Shown in pieces: positions 37,024 to 51,532 of a stretch of 64,000 nt of DNA (the first letter of the stretch is position 1; each line of letters opens with the position of its first letter). Source of the stretch: Bacillus sp. AFS088145 (GTDB lineage Bacteria > Bacillota > Bacilli > Bacillales > Bacillaceae_G); assembly GCF_002564465.1 (NCBI RefSeq), contig NZ_NUUX01000002.1, positions 1 to 64,000 of the forward strand, read 5' to 3'. Under the pieces are notes generated by a model. It saw only the letters and a program-made list of their open reading frames with translations, had not been told where the DNA came from and did no database searches. Both the position numbers and the translations under genes were made by a program.

Positions 37024-38232
37024 CTACACCCCCTCGTCAAATTGAACGTAATCTTTTCTTAGTGGATAGCCAACCCAATTGTCTGGCAGTAGTATACGCT
37101 CCAATTTTGGATGTCCTTCAAACTGAATACCAAGTAAGTCGTAAGCCTCACGCTCTGGCCAGTTTGCACCTTCCCATATTGGAGTAATACTATCAACAAT
37201 AGGTTGTTCACGGTCTGCTCTTACTTTTAAAGCGATTCCATGTTTACGTTTATATGAATATATGTAAGAGTAAACTTCCATGTACTCAACAAAATCAGTT
37301 CCATGTAATCCAGATAAATAAGTAAATTGTAGCTGTTCATTATTCTTTAAGAACTGTGCGACTTTAAAATAAGCATCCTTTTTAATTGTAAAAGTTGGAT
37401 CATGTTTAGATAGCGTATTAATAATTGCTTCCTCAATAACATCCGCTCCAAACTCTTTTTCAATTAATGCCTTTACTTCATCTAACAATGATTGATTATG
37501 AGAAGGTTTCACTTCTTCAACTGGAGCCTCTTTACCACCATCTGTTTTACCTTTCGCTTTTGCTGCTGCCGCTGCTTTTGCCTTCGCAACTGCAATTGCC
37601 TTCGCTTTTGCTTTTGCCGCTTCATCGTCCGAACCAGCAGTTGCAGTGTCTTCTCCACCCGCTGCTTTTTGTTTTGCCAATGCCGCTGCCTTTGCTTTTG
37701 CTGCCGCTACTGCTTTTGCCTTCGCCGCTGCTAAGGCCTTTGCCTTATCATCATTAGAAGTCGCCTCTTGCTCTGCTGCTTGAGCCTGTTCGCCTGATTC
37801 CACTGCTTTTTGTTTCGCAATTGCTGCTGCCTTTGCTTTTGCTGCTGCTACTGCTTTTGCCTTCGCCGCTGCTAGAGCCTTTGCCTTATCATCATCAGAA
37901 GTCACCTCTGACTCTTCTGCTTGAGTCTGTTCGCTTGCTTCTGCTGCTTTTTGTTTTGCGATTGCTACCGCCTTTGCCTTCGCCGCTGCTACTGCTTTTG
38001 CTTTCGCTAGTGCAAGTGCTTTCTCTTTTTCATCTTCTGAAGCTGGTTCCTCTTGTTTAACTTCATTTTTAACAGTAGACTCCTCAACTACAGGAACTTC
38101 TTCTTTTTGAACCTCAGTATTTTTTGCAGCTTCCTTTTCTGCCTTCAACTGTTCCATTTTACGTCGAGCCGCTTCTTTAGCCCTCTCAGCTGCTTCTTTC
38201 TTTAACTGTTCTTTTGACTTATCTTCACTCAC
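37024..38232 (-). CDS. nuoC: NADH-quinone oxidoreductase subunit C with long Ala/Lys repeat extension
   Basis: A 402-residue protein. The 30-kDa complex I domain occupies about residues 250-402, ending in [20 protein letters not shown] and [16 protein letters not shown]. Before it lies a charged N-terminus (1-70) and four tandem KAKA-type units (about 71-95, 116-142, 163-189 and 207-228) of pattern [17 protein letters not shown], separated by acidic linkers with a period near 47 residues. Such histone-H1-like extensions also occur in B. cereus-group NuoC. They are absent from E. coli NuoC and could form an extended helix. Function of the extension is unknown. Confidence 0.93.
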   Translation of the reverse strand: MSEDKSKEQLKKEAAERAKEAARRKMEQLKAEKEAAKNTEVQKEEVPVVEESTVKNEVKQEEPASEDEKEKALALAKAKAVAAAKAKAVAIAKQKAAEASEQTQAEESEVTSDDDKAKALAAAKAKAVAAAKAKAAAIAKQKAVESGEQAQAAEQEATSNDDKAKALAAAKAKAVAAAKAKAAALAKQKAAGGEDTATAGSDDEAAKAKAKAIAVAKAKAAAAAKAKGKTDGGKEAPVEEVKPSHNQSLLDEVKALIEKEFGADVIEEAIINTLSKHDPTFTIKKDAYFKVAQFLKNNEQLQFTYLSGLHGTDFVEYMEVYSYIYSYKRKHGIALKVRADREQPIVDSITPIWEGANWPEREAYDLLGIQFEGHPKLERILLPDNWVGYPLRKDYVQFDEGV

Positions 38233-38747
38233 TTATTCGTCACCTGCTTTCCGGTTTTAGCTTCGTAACGAATCTTCTCTTTCAATTTATTAATACCATA
38301 AATTAATGCTGCTGGATTTGGAGGGCATCCAGGGATATACACGTCCACAGGAACAATTTGATCCACTCCTTTAACAACTGCATACGAGTTAACATATGGT
38401 CCACCAGCAGTCGCACATGAGCCCATCGCAATCACCCATTTTGGTTCAGGCATTTGATCGTATAGGCGTTTAACAATTGGCGCCATCTTTTTCGTAACAG
38501 TTCCAGAAACAATCATACAGTCAGATTGACGAGGAGAAGTACGGAAAAATGATCCAAATCGGTCTAAGTCATAATGAGATGAACCTACACCCATCATTTC
38601 GATTGCACAACAAGCTAACCCGAAAGTTAATGGCCACAACGAGTTACTTCTTGCCCATGCCTTCACTTCTTCCAAAGTCGTGAAAAAAATATTCTTTTGG
38701 AGTTCTTCCATTTCAGCAACAGAAATTCCATCTAACTTCATAACCAT
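38229..38747 (-). CDS. nuoB: NADH-quinone oxidoreductase subunit B
   Basis: A 172-residue subunit that carries cluster N2. The ligands are visible as the tandem Cys in [11 protein letters not shown], then C in [12 protein letters not shown], and C in [12 protein letters not shown] at 38747 (MVMKLDG) has AAGGTG upstream; the longer frame lacks one. It overlaps the end of nuoA by 10 nt. Confidence 0.96.
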   Translation of the reverse strand: MVMKLDGISVAEMEELQKNIFFTTLEEVKAWARSNSLWPLTFGLACCAIEMMGVGSSHYDLDRFGSFFRTSPRQSDCMIVSGTVTKKMAPIVKRLYDQMPEPKWVIAMGSCATAGGPYVNSYAVVKGVDQIVPVDVYIPGCPPNPAALIYGINKLKEKIRYEAKTGKQVTNK

Positions 38748-39106
38748 TTCAACACCTTCTTCTTCCAAGCATAAATAAGTCCAAGTAATAGCATAAGTAT
38801 AAAAATAATCATCTCTACAAAAGCAAAAAGCCCTAATTGATCATATGCAACCGCCCACGGATATAAGAAAACAGTTTCAACATCAAAAATAACGAATAAT
38901 AGTGCAAAAATGTAATATCCAGCGTGGAAACGAACCTTCGCATCATGAAATGGTTCAATCCCACTTTCATAGGTCGTTGCTTTTGCTTCAGTTGGTACAT
39001 TCGGTCTTAAAATTTTACCAATTACCGAGAGTGCGACAACTGGAAGCGCAATTCCTATAACTAGAAACACAACTACGATCACATAATTATTTAAATAAGC
39101 ATTCAC
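38738..39106 (-). CDS. nuoA: NADH-quinone oxidoreductase subunit A
   Basis: A 122-residue three-helix subunit. A GTG start at 39106 follows [26 protein letters not shown] (about residues 46-65), then the [18 protein letters not shown] segment, are signature elements. It is the first gene of an operon lacking nuoE, nuoF and nuoG. Confidence 0.95.
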   Translation of the reverse strand: MNAYLNNYVIVVVFLVIGIALPVVALSVIGKILRPNVPTEAKATTYESGIEPFHDAKVRFHAGYYIFALLFVIFDVETVFLYPWAVAYDQLGLFAFVEMIIFILMLLLGLIYAWKKKVLKWL

Positions 39107-39209
39107 GAAACTTGTCCCTCCTCTAACTACAGAGCTCTACATTATATACTTATTATAAATATAATGTATTTTTCATTAATTTTTACTATTCAGTTTTGTA
39201 ATCGTATTC

Positions 39210-39239
39210 ATTATAACAAATGTGACAAAAACGTGTCGA
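39210..39239 (-). promoter_or_regulatory. Sigma-A promoter for the nuo operon
   Basis: On the minus strand: TCGACA (-35), 18-nt spacer, TATAAT (-10). It leaves a leader of about 95 nt before nuoA. Confidence 0.65.
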
Positions 39240-39389
39240 TATTTATTGCCATTAATCTGAAAATTGAATGATATAGTTAGAAAATAAATTCCATTATTCT
39301 TTATTTATCTTAAATGTATGTCGTTCTAATAAATTTCTAATATTTCAATTGTCATTACCAGTTACTAAAATTGTATATCAGTATAAGAG

Positions 39390-39420
39390 TTATCCACAAA
39401 TCCACAGAAAGTTATTCACA
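39390..39420. other. DnaA-box cluster 2
   Basis: TTATCCACA (39390-39398, consensus), AAATCCACA directly after it, and TTATTCACA (39412-39420), with a further weak CCCACAA. The first and last are 22 bp apart, the same face of the helix. It sits between nuoA and the efflux operon. Confidence 0.55.
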
Positions 39421-39463
39421 ATTCCCACAAATTAAAAAATAGTGATAATTGTCGAAAAAAAAA

Positions 39464-39484
39464 CCAGTTCAAAACATGAACTGG
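39464..39484 (-). terminator. Terminator of the efflux operon
   Basis: CCAGTTC-N7-GAACTGG (39464-39484), followed on the minus strand by a long T-run. Confidence 0.88.
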
Positions 39485-39492
39485 CCATTTTT

Positions 39493-41274
39493 TTAAGATG
39501 CAATCGTTTCTGAAGACTGCTGCTTATTTTGATTTTTAGATTTTGATTCAGGTTGTGCAATCTTTCTGCTCTTTGTACTTCCCATAAAGAATGAAAGCAC
39601 TAATGCAATACCTGATAATACAGTTGCAAAGATAAATGCATCATTGATTCCATTAATAGATGCTAATTTAGACGCCTGACTATAAAGTGTTGTAACTGCT
39701 AAAGCTCCACCTTGAGAAGGGGTTACTCCAGCTGCACTAACTAACTGTGCGCCTGTTTGATGTACCCAATCCATAATGAACGAATTCGTTGACGTTACTT
39801 CATTTGAGAAGTCTGCCATGTGATTAGTCGTTTGAGTCGTCATAATTGTAACAAGGACTGCTGTACCTACCGAACCTGCAACTTGTCGTAATGTATTTTG
39901 AGTTGCAGTACCATGAGAAATCATCTTAAGAGATAACTTATTTAATCCAGCAGTCATAATTGGCATCATAATAAATGACATACCGAATGAACGTAAAGTA
40001 TAGAAAAACATAATTTTTAAATACGGTGTATCAATAGACAATTTAGTGAACTCATAAGTTGTATAAGTCATAATAAGTAAACCAAAAATGGCTAAAGGAC
40101 GGATACCATATTTATCGAATAACTTACCTGTAAGTGGTCCAAGAGCACCCATTATTAATGAACCAGGAAGTAATAATAATCCTGCTTTAATTGGTGTAAA
40201 CCCACGAATGTTTTGTAAATAAAGAGGTAGTAAAATCATCCCTCCGTATAAAGCAGTCGTAACGATTAAATTAATTAATAAAGTGTAAGTAAACGAAAAA
40301 GATTTAAATACTTTTAAATTTATTAATGGTTGTTTAGCAGTTAATTCTCTCCACACAAATAAACCTAAACTGATACAAGCAATTACTAAAGAAAGAACTA
40401 CTTCAGTGCTACCCCAACCTTTATTACCAGCTTCACTGAATCCATATAATAAACTTCCGAATCCAAGTGACGAGCTTATTACTCCCCATATATCCAAAGT
40501 TGGGAATGAACGTTTACGTGAAATATGAAACCAAGCATTAGACAAAATGATTGAAATGACACCTAACACAGCCATTCCATAAAATAAGAAATGCCATGAA
40601 TAATCTTGTACTACATACCCAGTTATTGTTGGACCAATAGCTGGTGCCAGAATCATTGCAATTCCCATTAATCCCATTGCTGCCCCACGCTTTTCAGGTG
40701 GGAAGATCGTCATAAAGATATTCATACCAAGCGGCATTAAAATACCAGCCCCGACAGCTTGAACTACGCGACCTGCCATCATAACTGGGAAGTTTCCTGA
40801 TAAAGCACAAATAATTGAACCGATTGTAAAGGCAATCATCGAAAAGATAAATAATTTTCGATAAGTAAATGTATCAACTAAGTAAGCACTGACCGGAATT
40901 AAAATACCATTCACTAACATAAAACCAGTAGATAACCATTGGGCAGTCGAAGTAGTTACATTAAAATCTGCCATTAACTTCGGTAAAGCAACATTTATTA
41001 ATGTCTGATTTAAAATAGACACGAACATCCCTAGTAATAGTACTGTCAAAACTTTTCCCATGCTAAAGCCCTGTTTTTCACTTGACTCTGATGGAATTGA
41101 TTTCTTTTGAATTTCTTCAGTTTTTTCTATTTTATTTGGTTCTTCCGTTTGGAACATTTCTTCTCTTTTATCTATTTTTAAGTCATTTTCTTTATTTCTT
41201 AATACAATTCGATTAATAATAAAGAAAACAATTAAGCAAAACCCTCCATATGCAATGATCATTCCTGTAGACAT
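39493..41274 (-). CDS. MFS multidrug efflux transporter, DHA2 (EmrB/QacA) family
   Basis: A 593-residue transporter with the 14-helix DHA2 core starting near residue 70. DHA2 motifs: LNQTLINVALPKLMADF near 88, WLSTGFMLVNGILIPVSAYL near 109-128, RVVQAVGAGILMPL (motif C region) near 168. Unusually, about 70 residues precede the core: one extra helix (residues 5-22) and a charged linker. The DHA2 pump exports drugs together with the EmrA-like adaptor encoded 12 nt upstream. A TetR regulator is divergent from the pair. Confidence 0.9.
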   Translation of the reverse strand: MSTGMIIAYGGFCLIVFFIINRIVLRNKENDLKIDKREEMFQTEEPNKIEKTEEIQKKSIPSESSEKQGFSMGKVLTVLLLGMFVSILNQTLINVALPKLMADFNVTTSTAQWLSTGFMLVNGILIPVSAYLVDTFTYRKLFIFSMIAFTIGSIICALSGNFPVMMAGRVVQAVGAGILMPLGMNIFMTIFPPEKRGAAMGLMGIAMILAPAIGPTITGYVVQDYSWHFLFYGMAVLGVISIILSNAWFHISRKRSFPTLDIWGVISSSLGFGSLLYGFSEAGNKGWGSTEVVLSLVIACISLGLFVWRELTAKQPLINLKVFKSFSFTYTLLINLIVTTALYGGMILLPLYLQNIRGFTPIKAGLLLLPGSLIMGALGPLTGKLFDKYGIRPLAIFGLLIMTYTTYEFTKLSIDTPYLKIMFFYTLRSFGMSFIMMPIMTAGLNKLSLKMISHGTATQNTLRQVAGSVGTAVLVTIMTTQTTNHMADFSNEVTSTNSFIMDWVHQTGAQLVSAAGVTPSQGGALAVTTLYSQASKLASINGINDAFIFATVLSGIALVLSFFMGSTKSRKIAQPESKSKNQNKQQSSETIAS

Positions 41275-41286
41275 TGAAATTCCTCC

Positions 41287-41949
41287 TTACTTATGGATAC
41301 GAACAGAAGCATTCATTCCTGGAACAATTTCAAATGACTTATTATGATCTAAAGCAATTCTTACAGGTACAACCTGCTCAACTTTCGTATAGTTTGCATT
41401 AGAGTTTCCAGAAGGTAATAAACTAAATGTATTTGCAGTTGTTAATCCAACAAATTCCACAGTACCTGTTAAAGTAGTATCTGGATATGCGTCAACATAC
41501 ACATCAACTTCTTGACCTTTTTTCACATCTTCTACTTCAGTTTCTTTAATATTTGCAGTAACCCAAAGATTATCTAAATTATATGCATAACCAAGAGTTG
41601 AACCTGTTCCAACTAATTGATCTTTAATTGCATTTGCTTGAACAATCGTAGCATTTGTTGGTACTGAAACTGATACTTCATGTGCAGTATCTCCAGCTGC
41701 TTGAGGTGCAGCTAAAACTTTACCGATTGATTCATTTGGTGAAAATGTTTTTCCGAATGTACCTGACCATGACTCAAGCTTACCAGCTGCAGGAGATGAA
41801 ATAACAATTTGTTGCCCATCTATTTTTGCATTATCCGTTTTTATATAATTTGTTGATTGATCATAATAGTAATAACCAGCAAATCCACCAGCAACTAATA
41901 TGATTAAAGTAATTATGTTAACAAACACCATTTTCTTCATGTTCCCCAT
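41287..41949 (-). CDS. HlyD/EmrA-family membrane-fusion protein
   Basis: A 220-residue adaptor: one N-terminal helix (about residues 6-28), then the biotinyl-lipoyl-like barrel DGQQIVISSPAAGKLESW near 43-60 and a C-terminal beta barrel ending in EIVPGMNASVRIHK. It lacks the long coiled-coil hairpin of Gram-negative EmrA, as usual in Gram-positives. ATG at 41949 follows AGGAGG. Paired with the DHA2 pump just downstream. Confidence 0.88.
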   Translation of the reverse strand: MGNMKKMVFVNIITLIILVAGGFAGYYYYDQSTNYIKTDNAKIDGQQIVISSPAAGKLESWSGTFGKTFSPNESIGKVLAAPQAAGDTAHEVSVSVPTNATIVQANAIKDQLVGTGSTLGYAYNLDNLWVTANIKETEVEDVKKGQEVDVYVDAYPDTTLTGTVEFVGLTTANTFSLLPSGNSNANYTKVEQVVPVRIALDHNKSFEIVPGMNASVRIHK

Positions 41950-42099
41950 AAATAAAATTCCTCCTAAATTTTTAATCGTTTCTCTATATAGGTAACAAAA
42001 GTAAAGCAACACATTGTCGTTTTACTTCTCATAGTTTTTAATTATAATTGATTTATAAACGTACTCAACCGTTAATAATTTAAAATTTGTTGTTTAAGC

Positions 42100-42124
42100 A
42101 ACACTACTAACAACGATTGTTTAC
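42100..42124. promoter_or_regulatory. Candidate TetR operator region
   Basis: The gap between the divergent adaptor and TetR genes (41950-42157) holds an imperfect palindrome GTTG-N6-CAAC (about 42089-42102) and ACAACGATTGTTTAC (about 42110-42124). The latter resembles the inverted GTAAAACGACAATGTGTTG read on the minus strand near 42000-42025. A shared operator motif is likely but its exact borders are not certain. Confidence 0.35.
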
Positions 42125-42157
42125 TTTCTTAGAGTTATTTAATAAAGGAGTTTTAAA

Positions 42158-42778
42158 ATGAGCATAAAAAATAATCTCGACCCTCGTGTCATTCGAACTA
42201 GACAACTTTTACAAGATGCATTAATTACGCTATTAGCAGATAAAGAATTCGAAGCGATCAGTGTACAAGACATAACTAAAAAAGCAAATGTCAACAGAGC
42301 AACCTTTTACAGCCACTACGAAGACAAATACCAAATGGTACGCCAAATCGTTAGAGAAAAACTAGTTGATTTGGACAGTGCCATGAAGAATGTAGATTTT
42401 AGTATGTATGACGGAAACCCAAACTCACTAGATGAAATGGCCTTACAATCATACTTCCATCTATTCGAACATATCGAAAAAAACAGTTACTTCTATAAAG
42501 TCCTACTAAAACGACAAGGACCAAATATTTTTAGAAGAAGACTTTACGAAGTATTATATACAACGTTCGAAAAAGGCATTGCATTCATACAACCAAAAAA
42601 GAATATATATCTTGTCCCAGGTGACCTACTAGTAAGTTATATATCAGGCGCAACTCTCAGCGTAATTTCATTTTGGGTTGAAAATGACATGCCATACACA
42701 AAAAAGCACATGGCAGAATACCTTTTAAAAATCTCAAGAAATGGTGTTTTAACAACAGCGGGATTGGAATTAAACTAA
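42158..42778 (+). CDS. TetR/AcrR-family transcriptional regulator
   Basis: A 206-residue regulator. The N-terminal helix-turn-helix is VQDITKKANVNRATFYSHYE (about residues 40-59), with a preceding helix typical of TetR (RTRQLLQDALITLLADKEF). The C-terminal domain has a TetR_C_34-like composition. It diverges from the EmrA/DHA2 pair and probably represses it until a drug ligand binds. AAAGGAG precedes the ATG. Its stop overlaps the convergent NERD gene by 4 nt. Confidence 0.9.
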   Translation: MSIKNNLDPRVIRTRQLLQDALITLLADKEFEAISVQDITKKANVNRATFYSHYEDKYQMVRQIVREKLVDLDSAMKNVDFSMYDGNPNSLDEMALQSYFHLFEHIEKNSYFYKVLLKRQGPNIFRRRLYEVLYTTFEKGIAFIQPKKNIYLVPGDLLVSYISGATLSVISFWVENDMPYTKKHMAEYLLKISRNGVLTTAGLELN

Positions 42779-43761
42779 AAAGAGGATTGCTGTGACAGAT
42801 CGTCTAAATAGTGAGTTTTATCTTTTTTTGTTCTTGATGATGGTAGGTTTAGTTTGCGAAGGAGTCTTGAAGCAGAGTATATTGAAGATATATGTAGGAA
42901 ATCGCGAAGTTGGCTATTTTTAATGGTATTTCCAATTAATAAATAAAAATCATATAACGAATTTAAATGAGCATCTTTTGAAACACTGAAGCAATGCGGA
43001 CAATACCAAGATCCCTTGGTTCTAATCATCGAATATAATTTACACTTTTCACAAATTACTCCAGTCAATAATTCATTTTTAGATATATTGTATTTCTCGA
43101 GTATATTTTGATCTAGAAGTTGATTTTGCTTTATTAAATGTTTTGCTAGCTTACGAATTTCTTTTGGTGTGAAAGAATTTATAGGAAACTTTTTTTCTAA
43201 TTCCTCTATTTTTCTATAGAGTAAATCTGAATGAATAACTGTGTTAGATATCTGTATTACATTAGAAGATGCTTTTATTACTGATTTGGAATTACTCAAT
43301 ACAACCAACGGAATTATTGGGTAATTCATAAACTTATTTTGCTCTAGCCAACTTCGAAGTTGGCGTTTTTGCCGCTCAACTTGAATAATTGGATTCATGA
43401 AAGCTTCTTCTTTACCCTCGGTTATTCGAATAAGTTGATTGAAACTTTGATCAAAATAAAGAACACCAACTAAATTCTTCACTTCAATAATTAAAATAAA
43501 ACTTGGTGAAAGAATAATTGTATCAATTTGAAAAAACCGTTTTTCATTGTCTAACAATCTTAAATCTTGAATTACAATACACCGTTCCTTATTAAAAAAA
43601 CTTAAATGATAATCTAGGGGTTTTTCACCATGAAACCCCGCTTTAAATTTTGCAAGATCTTCTTCAATTCTCACTCTTTGGATGTGCTCTTCGGGTAATC
43701 TTCTAAGTAGAGCTTCAAGTTTCCTAATAGTCAAAGGAACAGTTCTTTCTTTCAAAATCAT
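42775..43761 (-). CDS. NERD-domain (nuclease-related) protein with C-terminal zinc ribbon
   Basis: A 328-residue protein. The NERD domain spans about residues 36-150 with an endonuclease-like core: D in FFQIDTIILSPS and E-x-K in FILIIEVKNLVG. A treble-clef or zinc-ribbon pair CEKC and CPHC follows near 237-258. NERD proteins are often DNA-processing or phage/stress linked; no substrate is known. It is a single gene whose stop overlaps that of the TetR gene. The long phased repeat array lies upstream. Confidence 0.85.
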   Translation of the reverse strand: MILKERTVPLTIRKLEALLRRLPEEHIQRVRIEEDLAKFKAGFHGEKPLDYHLSFFNKERCIVIQDLRLLDNEKRFFQIDTIILSPSFILIIEVKNLVGVLYFDQSFNQLIRITEGKEEAFMNPIIQVERQKRQLRSWLEQNKFMNYPIIPLVVLSNSKSVIKASSNVIQISNTVIHSDLLYRKIEELEKKFPINSFTPKEIRKLAKHLIKQNQLLDQNILEKYNISKNELLTGVICEKCKLYSMIRTKGSWYCPHCFSVSKDAHLNSLYDFYLLIGNTIKNSQLRDFLHISSIYSASRLLRKLNLPSSRTKKDKTHYLDDLSQQSSF

Positions 43762-43984
43762 GTAATCACCTCTTTTTTTATTTTAAGATAAAGTTCGACA
43801 TACTTTTTATTTCACCTCCAATCTTGAATGTAAAAAGTTTAAGTGAATGGGTGTCTATTCTTCAGTTTTTTTATAAGTTTTAGAGGAGTATTGCCTTATT
43901 TTAACTATTTCTTTGATATATCGTACTAATCTAGTCAAAAAAATATCTAGAAGGATAATTTTTGATTAATTTTAAAGGATAATG

Positions 43985-44365
43985 TAATTTATTTGCGATT
44001 CACCTGTTTTATATTGCGATTTCCTTATATTAATTGCTATTTTGCTTATTTATTTGTGATTCTCATAATTTATTTGCAATTTGCTATTTTTATTTGCGAT
44101 TTGCCAAATTTAATTACTATTTTCAATTTTTAATTGCGATTCTTCAATTTTATTTGCGGAGTACACTTTTACTTGCGTTAATCATAATTTATTTGCGCAC
44201 TCGTACGGGGTACTGTGGATACTCATGCTTTAACTTGCACCTACCAGTTTATCCGTCATTCACTTAAACTTATCTACACGCTCAACCTATTTACTTGCAC
44301 TTTCATTGTAATTAATTGCAGTTTCTTCGATTTTATTTGCAGCACCCCGATTCTATAATTGCACA
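43985..44365. repeat. Degenerate 20-bp-period array, locus B (about 19 units)
   Basis: Core TTTGCGATT, or TTGC in the more diverged right half, recurs at about 43993, 44014, 44034, 44054, 44074, 44094, 44114, 44134, 44154, 44173, 44193, then less clearly, and again at 44235, 44296, 44317, 44338 and 44360. The average step is about 20.4 bp, close to two helical turns, and all units face the same way. The spaces are T/A-rich. This is the same motif as at 545-740. No coding capacity. Confidence 0.75.
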
Positions 44366-44406
44366 CTTATCAGTCTACTAACAACCCACCCTAAAATAAC
44401 CCAACA

Positions 44407-44436
44407 AAAAAAGAGCCCCCACTAGGGCTCTTTTTT
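44407..44436. terminator. Terminator of the atp operon
   Basis: Perfect 12-base arms AAAAAAGAGCCC (44407-44418) and GGGCTCTTTTTT (44425-44436), 6-nt loop, 3 nt past the atpC stop. Confidence 0.92.
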
Positions 44437-44438
44437 AA

Positions 44439-44840
44439 TTACTTATATTGTGCTACGTTTAAACGGTTCATTGCTTTGTGTAAAGCAAGTTCTGCACGTT
44501 TGATATCTGTGTCAGGTCGTCTTTCTTGTAGACGTTTTTCTGCACGTTTTTTTGCTTCTACTGCACGCTCAACGTCGATTTCAGTTGATGCTTCAGCAGA
44601 TTGAGCCAATATTGTAACGGCTTCAGGTCGAATTTCAATGAATCCGCCACTAACTGCAACGTAATCTGTTCCAGCTGGTGATTTAATTTTAACAGGTGCT
44701 GTTGCTAACGGTGCCACAGTTGAAATGTGTCCAGGTAAAATACCTAGCTCACCGCTAGTTGCTTTCGTGCTAACGAATTCTGTTTCGCCTTCATAAGCCG
44801 GTCCATTAGGAGTGACGATACTGACTTTCATTGTCTTCAT
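44439..44840 (-). CDS. atpC: F1F0 ATP synthase epsilon subunit
   Basis: A 133-residue subunit with an N-terminal beta sandwich ([16 protein letters not shown] near residue 32) and C-terminal helical hairpin that can inhibit the enzyme. Last of the ten-gene atp operon. Confidence 0.96.
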   Translation of the reverse strand: MKTMKVSIVTPNGPAYEGETEFVSTKATSGELGILPGHISTVAPLATAPVKIKSPAGTDYVAVSGGFIEIRPEAVTILAQSAEASTEIDVERAVEAKKRAEKRLQERRPDTDIKRAELALHKAMNRLNVAQYK

Positions 44841-44923
44841 AGTGAACTCCTCCTGTCTAGCTTCGTGAGCTAATCAAGTTCATTCAAATAGAATGATGAA
44901 CAAGCCTTTCGATTAGACAATTA

Positions 44924-46372
<1,449 letters not shown>

Positions 46373-46399
46373 TCAATTTATATAGCCGTTGTAAGCAAA

Positions 46400-47260
<861 letters not shown>

Positions 47261-47339
47261 TCACCACCTTTTGGTAAACAGTTAAATGAAGGACGAGCTA
47301 GAGCCCGATCCTTCAAATCCAGATATTTAAATCGCCTTC

Positions 47340-48863
<1,524 letters not shown>

Positions 48864-48870
48864 CTACAAA

Positions 48871-49410
48871 CTATTTTGCGATTAATTCACGTTCAATTCG
48901 GACAAGTTTATTTTTTAAACTGCCGTCAAAAATACGATTTCCAACACGAACTTTGTAACCACCGATTAAAGATGGATCAATTTCGTTTTTCAAACGTATT
49001 GAGTTTTTACCTAATTTAGAAGCGAATAACGCTCCAATTTTATCTAGTTCTTCAGAAGACATTGCCGTTACAGAGTAAACTGTTGCATCTGCAATATTAC
49101 GAGTTTCATTCGCAATTTTTACATATTCAGTTACTAAGTTAGAAATAGTGCTCATTCGTCCACGATCAACTAATAAGCATACTAGATTTAATACCGTTTC
49201 AGAGATTGAAGCAAACGTGTCATTTAAGACAGACTTTTTGCTTTCTTTTGTGATTCCAGGGTGTTGTAAAAACTTATTTAATTCTAAGTTTTCTACATAC
49301 TCCTTTTTCACTACTTGTAAGTCATGTTCAACAGTTTCTACTAAATTTTGTTCAGTAGCTAATTCAAAAAGAGCGTTTGCGTAGCGTTTTGCAACTAATT
49401 CGTTACTCAT
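48871..49410 (-). CDS. atpH: F1F0 ATP synthase delta subunit
   Basis: A 179-residue peripheral-stalk cap (AtpH/OSCP). N-terminal VAKRYANALFELA and C-terminal SLIGGYKVRVGNRIFDGSLK are typical. Overlaps atpF by 4 nt. Confidence 0.96.
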   Translation of the reverse strand: MSNELVAKRYANALFELATEQNLVETVEHDLQVVKKEYVENLELNKFLQHPGITKESKKSVLNDTFASISETVLNLVCLLVDRGRMSTISNLVTEYVKIANETRNIADATVYSVTAMSSEELDKIGALFASKLGKNSIRLKNEIDPSLIGGYKVRVGNRIFDGSLKNKLVRIERELIAK

Positions 49411-49934
49411 TTAGCTTCGCCTACTTCTTTAAGATATTGATCAAAAATAGCAGATTGGTCTTCAGACTTCACTTCTTTTTCAAGTACTTTAGAAGCGATT
49501 AATACAGATAATGAAGCAACTTGTTGTTGAACTGATTGTATTGCAAGCTCTTTTTCACGAGTAATTTCACGCTTAGCGCTTTCTTTCAAGTTTTCAGCTT
49601 CTGCTTTAGCTGCGGCAACGATTTCTTCACGTTGTACATCAGCTTGCTTTCTAGCTTTCTCAAGAAGCTCACGAGCTTCAGTTCGAGCAGCAACTAACTC
49701 TTGCTTTTGCTCTTCAACTAGTTTCATTGCATCAGCGTTGTTTTTCTCAGCTGAGTCTAATTGATTAGCGATGTGATCTTCACGTTGTTTCATAATTCCC
49801 ATTACAGGTCCTAATGCATACTTACGTAATAAAGCAAGTAGGATTAAGAAGATTACTAATTGAAACGCTACATCGCCCCAAGGTATACCATGTCCGTTTG
49901 CTTCACCGATTACGAATAATGAACCGTTTAACAC
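49407..49934 (-). CDS. atpF: F1F0 ATP synthase subunit b
   Basis: A 175-residue peripheral-stalk subunit: one N-terminal helix (about residues 18-40), then a long charged coiled coil. GTG start at 49934 with GAAGGGAG. Confidence 0.95.
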   Translation of the reverse strand: MLNGSLFVIGEANGHGIPWGDVAFQLVIFLILLALLRKYALGPVMGIMKQREDHIANQLDSAEKNNADAMKLVEEQKQELVAARTEARELLEKARKQADVQREEIVAAAKAEAENLKESAKREITREKELAIQSVQQQVASLSVLIASKVLEKEVKSEDQSAIFDQYLKEVGEAK

Positions 49935-50115
49935 AAGCCTTCACTCCCTTCGAGGGTATCATTTAATAATTTTTCTTTTTTATAACATAGCCTAGGACTC
50001 TTGCCGACCTTAGCTTTATTTTCAAAATTTAATCTTTACAACAAAAGTGTCATAAAGGAATGGCGAAGTAAATGTGAACACAAACTTCGCCATTTTTTAA
50101 CTGCTTGTATAAATC

Positions 50116-50352
<237 letters not shown>

Positions 50353-50411
50353 TCATAAGAAATATATTTTTTTTTATAATTTTTATCTAACTACCAATTT
50401 TAATGAGCAGA

Positions 50412-51528
<1,117 letters not shown>

Positions 51529-51532
51529 GTAA

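Noticed and set aside
37467-38060. Leucine- and cysteine-rich open frames on the plus strand opposite nuoC
   Set aside because: They are antisense images of the Ala/Lys repeat DNA, with no ribosome binding site; low-complexity composition follows from the repeat.
43985-44365. CRISPR array
   Set aside because: Cores are only about 9 bases, degenerate, and spacers of about 11 bases are far too short; no cas gene is nearby.
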